A DNA stretch of 31,657 nucleotides from an uncultured Eubacterium sp. (lineage in GTDB: Bacteria; Bacillota; Clostridia; Peptostreptococcales; Anaerovoracaceae), in contig UQNP01000005.1 of the NCBI GenBank assembly GCA_900542385.1, positions 1 through 31,657 on the forward strand, given 5' to 3'. The notes beneath the pieces are model-generated. The model had not been told where the DNA came from, ran no database searches, and worked only from the letters and a program-made list of their open reading frames with translations. Each line of letters starts with the position of its first letter. Position 1 is the stretch's first letter. The position numbers and the translations under genes were made by a program. This document shows positions 1 through 6,690 of this stretch, in pieces.

Positions 1-200
1 GCTTTTATCAAAACTCTACTTTTTAGGGGCTATTTTCAGAATTTAATCGATCAGGAAATTATGACAAATATTTATTTGCGTATAAAACTATATGTTATCA
101 TAATATATTTGCTTAAAAAGAACAAAAATATGCTGCAAACACTGTAAATCTATTATTATATGAAAATATTGGTTTACATAACGTATAATTTTCTGAAAAA

Positions 201-232
201 AAACCAGCCGTAGCAAACGCTACGGCTGGTTT
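201..232 (-). terminator. Rho-independent terminator of the acidic-tail membrane protein gene
   Basis: A perfect 14-bp stem (201-214 with 219-232) closes a 4-nt loop. Read on the minus strand it is followed by a run of T residues. It lies 40 bp past the stop codon of the minus-strand gene ending at 273. The AT-rich 200 bases to its left hold no gene that I can support. Confidence 0.9.
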
Positions 233-272
233 CGCTTTTATGGTAAATTTTTCTGCGACAGAATTTATGCTT

Positions 273-746
273 TTATTTTTCGTCGTCTTTTTTAGCTTCT
301 TCATTTTCTTCGGAAGCTTTGTCTTCAGTTTCTTCTTCGTCCGCTACTTCAGCAGAAGTTCCTTCATCTTCCGTTTCGTCTTTTTTAGCTTCTTTGTCTT
401 CTTTCGCTTCTTCGGATTTTTCTTCTATAAGATTTATCGAAACTTCTTCCGTTATGTTCTCACTGCCTACAGCCTTTCTGCGCTGCAAAACATCAAGTAT
501 CCTGCCGGCAGCAAAAAGCAGAAGTCCAAATGCTATATAGCTTACAGAGCTGCTGAGTACGTACTGTACGGCATAAGACCACATGTCTCCAAAAGATAAT
601 CCATAGGAATCCATATAATCGCTTATATATGCAGCCGCTTCTATAAACATATATATGAACAATATACCCATAATCGCTGATGCTATATAAAGTATCACCA
701 CAGTTTTGGACATTTTATCTCTGCCCGAAAGTTTTTCGTTACCCAT
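273..746 (-). CDS. Small two-pass membrane protein with long acidic Glu/Lys-rich C-terminal tail
   Basis: This 157-residue protein is not one I recognise. Two hydrophobic segments are visible, at about residues 14-36 and 64-84, separated by a short loop with Tyr, Asp and Met. From about residue 95 to the end the sequence is low-complexity and strongly charged, dominated by Glu, Asp and Lys, which suggests a disordered tail. The start is supported by a CGAGGT-type ribosome binding site seven bases upstream. A strong terminator follows the gene. It sits 149 bp beyond the HD-hydrolase gene on the same strand, and a pair of 12-bp direct repeats in that gap suggests separate control. The function is unknown; a role as a small envelope protein is only inference. 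Confidence 0.75.
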   Translation of the reverse strand: MGNEKLSGRDKMSKTVVILYIASAIMGILFIYMFIEAAAYISDYMDSYGLSFGDMWSYAVQYVLSSSVSYIAFGLLLFAAGRILDVLQRRKAVGSENITEEVSINLIEEKSEEAKEDKEAKKDETEDEGTSAEVADEEETEDKASEENEEAKKDDEK

Positions 747-806
747 TGAATTTACCTCGCTTATTAAAGAATTATGAAAAAATATTTCACTTTATTATCT
801 TCTAAC

Positions 807-851
807 ATTGTGTGTTTTATGTGTAGGAAATATCTGCAAATTGTGTGTTTT
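807..851 (-). repeat. Two 12-bp direct repeats upstream of the acidic-tail gene
   Basis: The 12-mer ATTGTGTGTTTT (plus strand) occurs exactly at 807-818 and 840-851, so the copies are 33 bp apart, about three helical turns. On the minus strand the nearer copy ends just upstream of a possible GATAAT -10 element at 794-799. This fits a paired activator site but no regulator is identified. Confidence 0.4.
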
Positions 852-895
852 GACAAATAATTCCTCACATAAAATATCTTCTTTGTTTTCCAGGA

Positions 896-1390
896 TTATT
901 CCTCTGAAAACTTCAGCCCTGCAACCTTATGTCCAAGGAGTTTTTCAAGTCGATCCTGCTGTTCTTTTCTCGCCACATCGTATCCGTACTGATAGAAATC
1001 CAGGACGTCTGCATCCTTGACTATCTCTTCAAGCGGAGATCCTATTTCCGCTTTTTTGCTGTGATTTTTAACAGCTATGGCAATCTCTTTTATCTCTTCA
1101 TCTGAGAACAGCTTCGTTCTCTTCAAAAATTCCTGTACAGGCAGATATCCTGCCTCCGCATGACCTTCCTGCTTTCCTGTTATTATCCTTCCGTAATCGT
1201 GACATGCGCCGGCGGCAGATGCAAGTATAGGATCAACGCCTCTCTCCTCTGCCAGCATGTAGCAGATCTTAGCGCAGCTCACTATATGCACTCTTTCCCA
1301 GTCTATAAAATGGGATCTTTCAGGCACAAGCTTTTCATACTTATCGATTTCCTTAAGCAGTGCGCTCTGCAGCCTCAGTATCTTTTTCAT
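896..1390 (-). CDS. HD-domain metal-dependent hydrolase
   Basis: The 164-residue protein carries the HD signature: His35 early in the first helix, the His64-Asp65 pair (motif CHDYGR), further histidines at 77 and 110, and an Asp in KDAD near residue 126. This set is expected for a small metal-dependent phosphohydrolase acting on nucleotides or other phosphate esters in the cytoplasm. It resembles the general layout of YqeK-like HD proteins but I cannot assign a substrate. Its ATG lies one base past the stop codon of the membrane protein gene ending at 1392 and has an AGGAGG site, so the two are almost certainly co-transcribed and translationally coupled. Confidence 0.85.
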   Translation of the reverse strand: MKKILRLQSALLKEIDKYEKLVPERSHFIDWERVHIVSCAKICYMLAEERGVDPILASAAGACHDYGRIITGKQEGHAEAGYLPVQEFLKRTKLFSDEEIKEIAIAVKNHSKKAEIGSPLEEIVKDADVLDFYQYGYDVARKEQQDRLEKLLGHKVAGLKFSEE

Positions 1391-1391
1391 A

Positions 1392-2234
1392 TCAACCTCT
1401 CCTCCTGTCTCTTATCTTTAATGGTATATAAGCAATAATAAACAAAATCATTATTACGAATCCTGCCGCAGCTGCATCGCTGAATCCTTCCGTCAGCAGC
1501 TTGAGCACAAACCTCTCAGAAACGGAGCCTGCCGTTATATCAAGTATTCCTCCTCCGCCCATCATTCCGAGGCACATATATATAAGCGCCATTATTCCAA
1601 AGACTACAGCACACCATATGAATCCGGCTTTGCTCCTCCAAAACAGTACTATGAGCAGCAGGCACAAAATAACGCTTACAGCTATCGTCAGCAGCTTTAT
1701 TCCCGTCTGCGTAAATGGTCCCAGAGCTTCTTCCTGCCCCATATTCATATTGGTAGTCTGATAGTTTGCTATATTTTCATTCAGGCTGTCCGTCAGATCA
1801 GGTATTTCCTGGAGCATGGCTGCCCTTATTATCTCTTCTTCCTCAGATGTTATATCCGCCTTCCCCGATGATTTTAACTCATCCATTGCCGACGAAAATG
1901 CGTTCATAAGATCATCGCTTCCGATTTCTTCATGCTGTTCTCCGTAAATCTCACTTCTTACCGCCGTTGATATATATGAAGAAAAAAATTCATTCATCGC
2001 ATCGGTACCCATGGCGTCGTTTATGATCTCTCCATACTTTCCGCCCATATTCACCGTGTTTTCACTTATAACTTCATTTGTCAGTTCCTGCACTATTTCA
2101 GTTTCTGTTATAGCTTTGCTAACTGAATCTTCAGATACTGCTCTGTCTACGGAAAAAACTCCCAGCGCAGCGCTTCCCGACGCTATGAGAGCAATGGACA
2201 GAACAACAGCTGCTATTATTTTAAGTAACTTCAT
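1392..2234 (-). CDS. Predicted membrane protein with N-terminal anchor and three C-terminal membrane segments
   Basis: The 280-residue protein starts with a signal-peptide or anchor-like hydrophobic stretch (about residues 4-25), followed by an acidic, Glu/Asn/Met-rich region to about residue 172 that should lie outside the membrane. Three further hydrophobic segments follow at about 177-199, 204-226 and 252-273, and the end is basic (RDRRRG). I recognise no family motif. The start has a GGGAGG ribosome binding site. It is the first gene of a two-gene unit with the HD hydrolase. A role in the cell envelope is inference. Confidence 0.75.
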   Translation of the reverse strand: MKLLKIIAAVVLSIALIASGSAALGVFSVDRAVSEDSVSKAITETEIVQELTNEVISENTVNMGGKYGEIINDAMGTDAMNEFFSSYISTAVRSEIYGEQHEEIGSDDLMNAFSSAMDELKSSGKADITSEEEEIIRAAMLQEIPDLTDSLNENIANYQTTNMNMGQEEALGPFTQTGIKLLTIAVSVILCLLLIVLFWRSKAGFIWCAVVFGIMALIYMCLGMMGGGGILDITAGSVSERFVLKLLTEGFSDAAAAGFVIMILFIIAYIPLKIRDRRRG

Positions 2235-2297
2235 TACTTACCTCCCTGCGTTGCTCTTTTTTTCTATCTCTTCTCACCATTACCGTGCACAATAATC

Positions 2298-2303
2298 ATT
2301 ATA
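2298..2303 (-). promoter_or_regulatory. Candidate -10 element for the membrane protein / HD hydrolase pair
   Basis: A perfect TATAAT (minus strand) lies about 64 bp upstream of the ATG at 2234, directly after the terminator of the upstream gene. No good -35 is seen at 16-18 bp, so the call rests on the -10 and its position. Confidence 0.4.
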
Positions 2304-2344
2304 CACATAACCTCCCCTTTAGAAAAGTCCTAAAAGACGACAAA

Positions 2345-2371
2345 ACTCCACCATTATGAATCTGGTGGAGT
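2345..2371 (-). terminator. Terminator of the class III PLP enzyme gene
   Basis: A 9-bp perfect stem (2345-2353 with 2363-2371) with a 9-nt loop is followed on the minus strand by TTTTG and a further T-rich stretch. It lies 38 bp past the stop codon of the gene ending at 2409. Confidence 0.7.
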
Positions 2372-2408
2372 CCTGCCAGTTATTTTATTAAAAGGACAAC
2401 ATGATATT

Positions 2409-3764
2409 TCAATTGCAATATTTTCTGATCGCGTTTTCCACTATATCCATCGCATGGTCAAGTTCTTCTTCCGTTATTATGAGCGGTGGTGCAAGTGTAA
2501 GAACGTTTCCTTGAGATATCTTGAAACTCAGTCCGTTCTCAAGACATTCATATAATATTTTTTCCGCTTCATCGACTGCTTTTTCCCTGGTCTTCCTGCT
2601 TTTTACCAGTTCTATTCCAAGCAGCGCTCCTATAAGGCGCACATCCCCAACAGCTTCATACTTCTTCTTCATGTCTTCCGCACGCCTTTTCATAAGAGCA
2701 CTAAGTTCCATTACATGACCGAGAATGTCTTCCTTTTCGATATATTCTATAAGTGCAAGTCCTACAGCACACCCTAATGGACTTTTCTCATGAGTGTAAT
2801 GCCCGAGCGATATATCCCCGCAAATGTTGTATTCCGGTCTCGCAATGACTGCCGAAACAGGATACAGGCTTCCGCCAAGACCTTTTCCCACAACCAGAAT
2901 ATCGGGCTCTATATCGTAGTTCTGAAAAGCGAACATCTTTCCCGTCCTTCCGAAAGCCGTAGGAATTTCATCAAATATCAGCACTATGCCGAAATCATCA
3001 CAAAGCTTCCTCAAACGTCCGTAGTATTCCGCAGGAGGTATCTGCACGTCGGTGCACCTTACAGGCTCCATTATTATGGCTCCTATATCCCCCTCGCACC
3101 GACACACATACTCAATATAATCTATACATTTCAATCCGCACTCTTTGCAGTCCCCGAAAGGGCATCTATACGAATTGTACGGCATAACGTGTTCACATCC
3201 CGGTAAAAGGGGACCTATCCCGCTTCTGAAATGAGCTTCGCCGCCTATAGAGATGGTGTCGAGGTTAGCTCCGTGAAAAGCGTCCCACAACGATATGGTC
3301 TTGTGCTTTCCCGTTACCTTTCTTGCAATTTTCAATGCTATACTGTTTGAAGACGCTCCGCTCGTCGTAAAGAGCACTCTCCAGCCTTCACCGGGCATCA
3401 GCGATGTCAGCTTTTTGGCAAGCGCCGTCGCTGTCCTGTTTGAATACCTTCTCGGAGAGAAGGAAAGCTGGGAAAGTTGTTTTTTCATAGCGTCAACAAG
3501 GTAAGGATTGTTGTATCCCAGCTGGTGCACGCTGTTGCCGTGAAAATCCATGAACTTTCTGCCGTCTTCATCGATTATGTATATTCCGTCAACTCCGGCT
3601 ATCGCGTCCAGACACGGCGTGGACAGCGCCTGATGTAAAAAATAATTCCCGTCTTCTTCAAGAAGTTTCTGTGATTCCTCGCTTATGAAAGTTTTCTGCC
3701 ATCTGGCCCTTTCTTCCGTCAGATTCACATCGCCTTCGGTTTTACTTACGATTTTATCAGGCAT
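2409..3764 (-). CDS. Class III PLP-dependent aminotransferase-fold enzyme, possible (R)-1-hydroxy-2-aminoethylphosphonate ammonia-lyase
   Basis: I chose the ATG at 3762-3764 (451 aa) because an AAAGGAG site lies nine bases before it; an upstream in-frame start at 3800 has none. The fold is class III aminotransferase: a SGASSN phosphate-binding stretch near residues 135-140, Asp265 in FDEIPTAFGRTG, which contacts the pyridine nitrogen, and Lys294 in GKGLGG, the Schiff-base lysine. Residues 201-223 carry six cysteines (C201, C206, C209, C213, C221, C223), unusual for ordinary aminotransferases. The DEIPT variant and the Cys-containing insert remind me of the PbfA-type ammonia-lyases of phosphonate breakdown, but no phosphonate genes are nearby. 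It lies 73 bp after panC, so an aminotransferase giving beta-alanine is an alternative. The family is sure; the substrate is not. Confidence 0.85.
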   Translation of the reverse strand: MPDKIVSKTEGDVNLTEERARWQKTFISEESQKLLEEDGNYFLHQALSTPCLDAIAGVDGIYIIDEDGRKFMDFHGNSVHQLGYNNPYLVDAMKKQLSQLSFSPRRYSNRTATALAKKLTSLMPGEGWRVLFTTSGASSNSIALKIARKVTGKHKTISLWDAFHGANLDTISIGGEAHFRSGIGPLLPGCEHVMPYNSYRCPFGDCKECGLKCIDYIEYVCRCEGDIGAIIMEPVRCTDVQIPPAEYYGRLRKLCDDFGIVLIFDEIPTAFGRTGKMFAFQNYDIEPDILVVGKGLGGSLYPVSAVIARPEYNICGDISLGHYTHEKSPLGCAVGLALIEYIEKEDILGHVMELSALMKRRAEDMKKKYEAVGDVRLIGALLGIELVKSRKTREKAVDEAEKILYECLENGLSFKISQGNVLTLAPPLIITEEELDHAMDIVENAIRKYCN

Positions 3765-3790
3765 AGTACAACTCTCCTTTATACGGTTAA

Positions 3791-3799
3791 AGTATATCA
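3791..3799 (-). promoter_or_regulatory. Candidate extended -10 promoter for the class III PLP enzyme
   Basis: The minus strand reads TGATATACT here, an extended -10 (TGn plus TATACT), in the 73-bp gap after panC. The -35 region is weak. A start site near 3784 would leave a short leader ending in the AAAGGAG site. This suggests the gene can be expressed apart from panBC. Confidence 0.4.
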
Positions 3800-3837
3800 C
3801 CGCTTGTTAAAGATAACTTAAAGAGCAGTCTCTGTTT

Positions 3838-4692
3838 TCATAAAGTTTTCGCTACTGTAAAATTATCTATCAGTCTCGTATTTCCGATATATACTGCCAG
3901 CGCTACGAGGCTCCCGGCTCCGGCAGTATCCACAGGCATCAGCGTGCCGCCGTCGACGATCTCGATATAGTCTATGCGGGCAAGAGGCTCCGAGTCTATG
4001 ATCTCTCTCATCCTATCCTTAAGCGCCTTCACATCGACGATATTTTCCGACAGCATATTCTCCGCCTCATCCATAGCTTTTCGTATCACGGCAGCCGCCT
4101 TTCGTTCTGCTTTGTCTAAATATGAATTTCTGCTGGACTTTGCCAGACCGTCCTCCTCTCTTACCGTAGGACATCCGACTATCTCTATGCCGTATGACAT
4201 ATCCCGGCTCATGCGTCTTATAACAGCCAGCTGCTGAGCATCCTTTTCTCCAAAGAACGCTTTGTCCGGCGAAGCTATGTTGAACAGCTTGCTTACCACC
4301 GTACACACGCCCTGAAAATGTTCAGGACGGCTTTTGCCGCAAAGCTGCCTGGTCATATCCGATCTAAGCTCGACGTATGTCGCAAATCCTTGCGGATACA
4401 TCTCTTCTACTCCCGGATGAAATACGAGATCGCAGCCGTTCTGCTCAAGTATCTCGCAGTCTCTCTCAAAATTCCTCGGATAGCTTTCCAGATCTTCGCT
4501 TTCGGAAAACTGAGTAGGATTCACGAACACCGACGCTATCACCTTATCGCAGGTCTCCGCTGCCGCTTTCACCAGAGAAGCGTGTCCTTCATGCAAAGCT
4601 CCCATGGTAGGAACAAGCCCCACGGTAAAACCTTTCTTTTTCCAATCTGAAACTTCTGTTCTCACCTGCTTCGCAGTCTCTGCAACTATCAT
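3838..4692 (-). CDS. panC: Pantothenate synthetase (pantoate--beta-alanine ligase)
   Basis: PanC joins pantoate and beta-alanine using ATP, releasing AMP and PPi, the last step of pantothenate synthesis in the cytoplasm. The 284 residues match the usual length. PTMGALHEGH at 28-37 holds the HIGH-like nucleotide-binding motif (His34, His37), FVNPTQF follows at about 56-62, GEKDAQQ at about 148-154 contributes to the ATP and pantoate site, and SSRN at 186-189 is the second conserved ATP-binding motif. Its ATG overlaps the panB stop codon by one base (TAATG), so translation is coupled to panB. It is the third gene of the operon. Confidence 0.97.
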   Translation of the reverse strand: MIVAETAKQVRTEVSDWKKKGFTVGLVPTMGALHEGHASLVKAAAETCDKVIASVFVNPTQFSESEDLESYPRNFERDCEILEQNGCDLVFHPGVEEMYPQGFATYVELRSDMTRQLCGKSRPEHFQGVCTVVSKLFNIASPDKAFFGEKDAQQLAVIRRMSRDMSYGIEIVGCPTVREEDGLAKSSRNSYLDKAERKAAAVIRKAMDEAENMLSENIVDVKALKDRMREIIDSEPLARIDYIEIVDGGTLMPVDTAGAGSLVALAVYIGNTRLIDNFTVAKTL

Positions 4693-5528
4693 TACTTATC
4701 CTCTCTTAACTTATCAATGATCTCATCATCTATTTTGAAACAATGTTCCTCAGCAGGGAAAACTCCTGATTTAACTTCTCTGTCGTAATCTTCAAAGGCC
4801 TTCACCATGATATCCCCGACTCCTGCAAAATGTTTTACGAACTTAGGTACATAATCGCTGAACAATCCAAGCATATCCTGCCATACCAGCACCTGACCGT
4901 CACATCCCTCTCCTGCTCCGATACCTATGGTCGGTATTGTAAGCTTTTCACTTATGAGCGCTGCAAGTTTTGCCGGAACACACTCCAGTACTACGGCAAA
5001 AGCGCCTGCCTCCTGTACATCGAAAGCGTCCTGCAATATCTGACGCGCCTTATCTTCGCTCTTGCCCTGCACTTTGAAACCTCCGAAAGCATTGACCGAC
5101 TGAGGCGTCATACCTATATGCGCAACTACAGGTATACCTGCGTCCGTTATAGCTTTTATCTGTTCTGTCACAGCCGCTCCGCCTTCAAGTTTCACTGCGT
5201 TTCCGCCGGTTTCCTTGATGAGTCTGCCCGCATTTACAACGGCGTCGTACACCGACGTCTGATAGGACATGAACGGCATATCTATAACGACAAAAATGTC
5301 TTCACAGCCTCTGACTACCGCTACGCCGTGATGTATCATATCCTCCATAGTCACAGCCAGGGTGTCCTTATATCCGAGCATGGTGTTTCCGAGGGAATCT
5401 CCCACAAGTATCGTATTTATCCCCGACTTTTCCATAAGTTTGGCAGTCGAATAATCGTAGCATGTGAGCATTGATATCTTTTCTCCCTTTTCCTTCATCT
5501 TCATTAAGCTTGCAACGGTATTTTTCAT
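4692..5528 (-). CDS. panB: 3-methyl-2-oxobutanoate hydroxymethyltransferase (ketopantoate hydroxymethyltransferase)
   Basis: PanB transfers a hydroxymethyl group from 5,10-methylene-tetrahydrofolate to 2-oxoisovalerate to make ketopantoate, the first committed step of pantothenate synthesis. The 278-residue protein has the family hallmarks: [10 protein letters not shown] near the N terminus, [12 protein letters not shown] carrying the metal-binding Asp, KLEGG in the middle, HIGMTPQS, and [17 protein letters not shown] towards the end. Its first codon overlaps the stop of the DUF2520 reductase gene by four bases (ATGA), and its stop overlaps the panC start, giving a tight operon. Confidence 0.97.
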   Translation of the reverse strand: MKNTVASLMKMKEKGEKISMLTCYDYSTAKLMEKSGINTILVGDSLGNTMLGYKDTLAVTMEDMIHHGVAVVRGCEDIFVVIDMPFMSYQTSVYDAVVNAGRLIKETGGNAVKLEGGAAVTEQIKAITDAGIPVVAHIGMTPQSVNAFGGFKVQGKSEDKARQILQDAFDVQEAGAFAVVLECVPAKLAALISEKLTIPTIGIGAGEGCDGQVLVWQDMLGLFSDYVPKFVKHFAGVGDIMVKAFEDYDREVKSGVFPAEEHCFKIDDEIIDKLREDK

Positions 5529-6499
5529 CTCTCTCTTCCTTTCTCGCTCATAAGAATTTTATTCATATCGGTATAATCTCTGTTCGGATGCCTGCTCTGC
5601 GCCAGCTTCACAAGTCTTTCGCTCAGCAGCCTGTATATCTCTCTTTCTTCTCCTTCTACAGCATCCATATGTTTTTGCACTGTCGCCGTATCATTTCTCT
5701 CAACAGGCCCTGTAAGACTTTTTTCGGGACCTTTGTCAGCCGTATGTTCCATATTCCCTTTCAGTATGGGAGCAAGAGCTTTTACAGCATCGTTTTTACC
5801 GAAGCCGCACTTCTCAAGCAGTTCTATGCTCATGTCGACCAGTCCGCATACGAGATTGCTCGCCACCGCGGCTCCAAGATGATACAGACATTTATTTTCC
5901 GAGCTTATTCTTCTTACCGGATTTCCTTTTGATTCAAGGATCTCCGTAAGTTTTAACATATAAAGCTCTCTGTTTTTTCCATCCGCTTCGTCTATAAGAA
6001 TCGGATTTTCTTCGTGTTCCTCAAGGGTAAAAAAAACACCCGGAAGTTCACTGTAAGCGCTGTACTTATCGCTTACGGCAAACAACGGATGAATCGAATA
6101 TCCAAAAGCTCCCGTTCTTCCTATGCCCTCAAAGGCCTCCGCGGAAGAAAGCGAGCCGCTGCAATGACATATTGACTTTCCTTTTATGTCCATGCGCGAA
6201 ATATCACACCAGACACTGCTTATTTCACCATCAGGAACAGTTATGAACACCATATCACACTCACCGACCAAATCTTCTATACTGTCGTAAGGCTTCGCGC
6301 CTGTGAATCTTGCCGCATCCTGCGACGAATGCCGATGAAGGCTGTAATAACCCTTTAAAACTATCCGGTCTTCAAATTTTTCTCCCTGCGCTACATACCC
6401 CGCACCTTCTGCGGTGGCGCGCGCATCATTCTCCGCAAAATACTTGCCGAGAGTACATCCGACCTTTCCTGCTCCTATAAAACCTATATTCAGTTCCAT
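5525..6499 (-). CDS. panG: Rossmann/DUF2520 protein, PanG-type ketopantoate reductase
   Basis: The N terminus ([14 protein letters not shown]) is a Rossmann dinucleotide-binding site. [13 protein letters not shown] and CHCSGSLSS are typical of the beta-hydroxyacid-dehydrogenase-like fold, and the C-terminal half has the DUF2520 pattern ([29 protein letters not shown]). Proteins of this family, named PanG, act as ketopantoate reductases in some bacteria, replacing PanE. Here the gene overlaps panB by four bases and no panE is in the window, so the assignment fits well. The ATG at 6497-6499 is preferred over a GTG one codon earlier because the GAGGAGGAG ribosome binding site would be too close to the GTG. 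The length is 324 residues. Function by family knowledge plus context, not direct proof. Confidence 0.85.
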   Translation of the reverse strand: MELNIGFIGAGKVGCTLGKYFAENDARATAEGAGYVAQGEKFEDRIVLKGYYSLHRHSSQDAARFTGAKPYDSIEDLVGECDMVFITVPDGEISSVWCDISRMDIKGKSICHCSGSLSSAEAFEGIGRTGAFGYSIHPLFAVSDKYSAYSELPGVFFTLEEHEENPILIDEADGKNRELYMLKLTEILESKGNPVRRISSENKCLYHLGAAVASNLVCGLVDMSIELLEKCGFGKNDAVKALAPILKGNMEHTADKGPEKSLTGPVERNDTATVQKHMDAVEGEEREIYRLLSERLVKLAQSRHPNRDYTDMNKILMSEKGRER

Positions 6500-6690
6500 C
6501 ACTCCTCCTCTTTATTTCCGCCTTAAGCGGATCTTTCAAGGGTGAGGTGATAATCCTTTCGTCTCGTTCCTTTCAGGATAAAAGCTTTAAGGAAAATGAA
6601 TACTGTCTCATTAACTTACGATAAACTTTCAGGTATAGTTTCTGCTAAAGTCAACGCTGCATCGAATACCATCCATCCGGCACTATCATA

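Noticed and set aside
2235..2330. A possible 14-codon leader peptide (minus strand) starting near the AGGGGAGG in the gap before the 280-residue membrane protein gene
   Set aside because: The start would overlap the -10 element of the promoter candidate, so it would not be transcribed from it; no amino-acid pattern suggests attenuation.
4830..5474. A 214-residue plus-strand reading frame inside panB
   Set aside because: Antisense to panB, no ribosome binding site and no recognisable motif.
6500..6690. A promoter for the pantothenate operon (a TTGACT at 6649-6654)
   Set aside because: No acceptable -10 lies at 16-18 bp from it; I cannot support a specific promoter in this gap.
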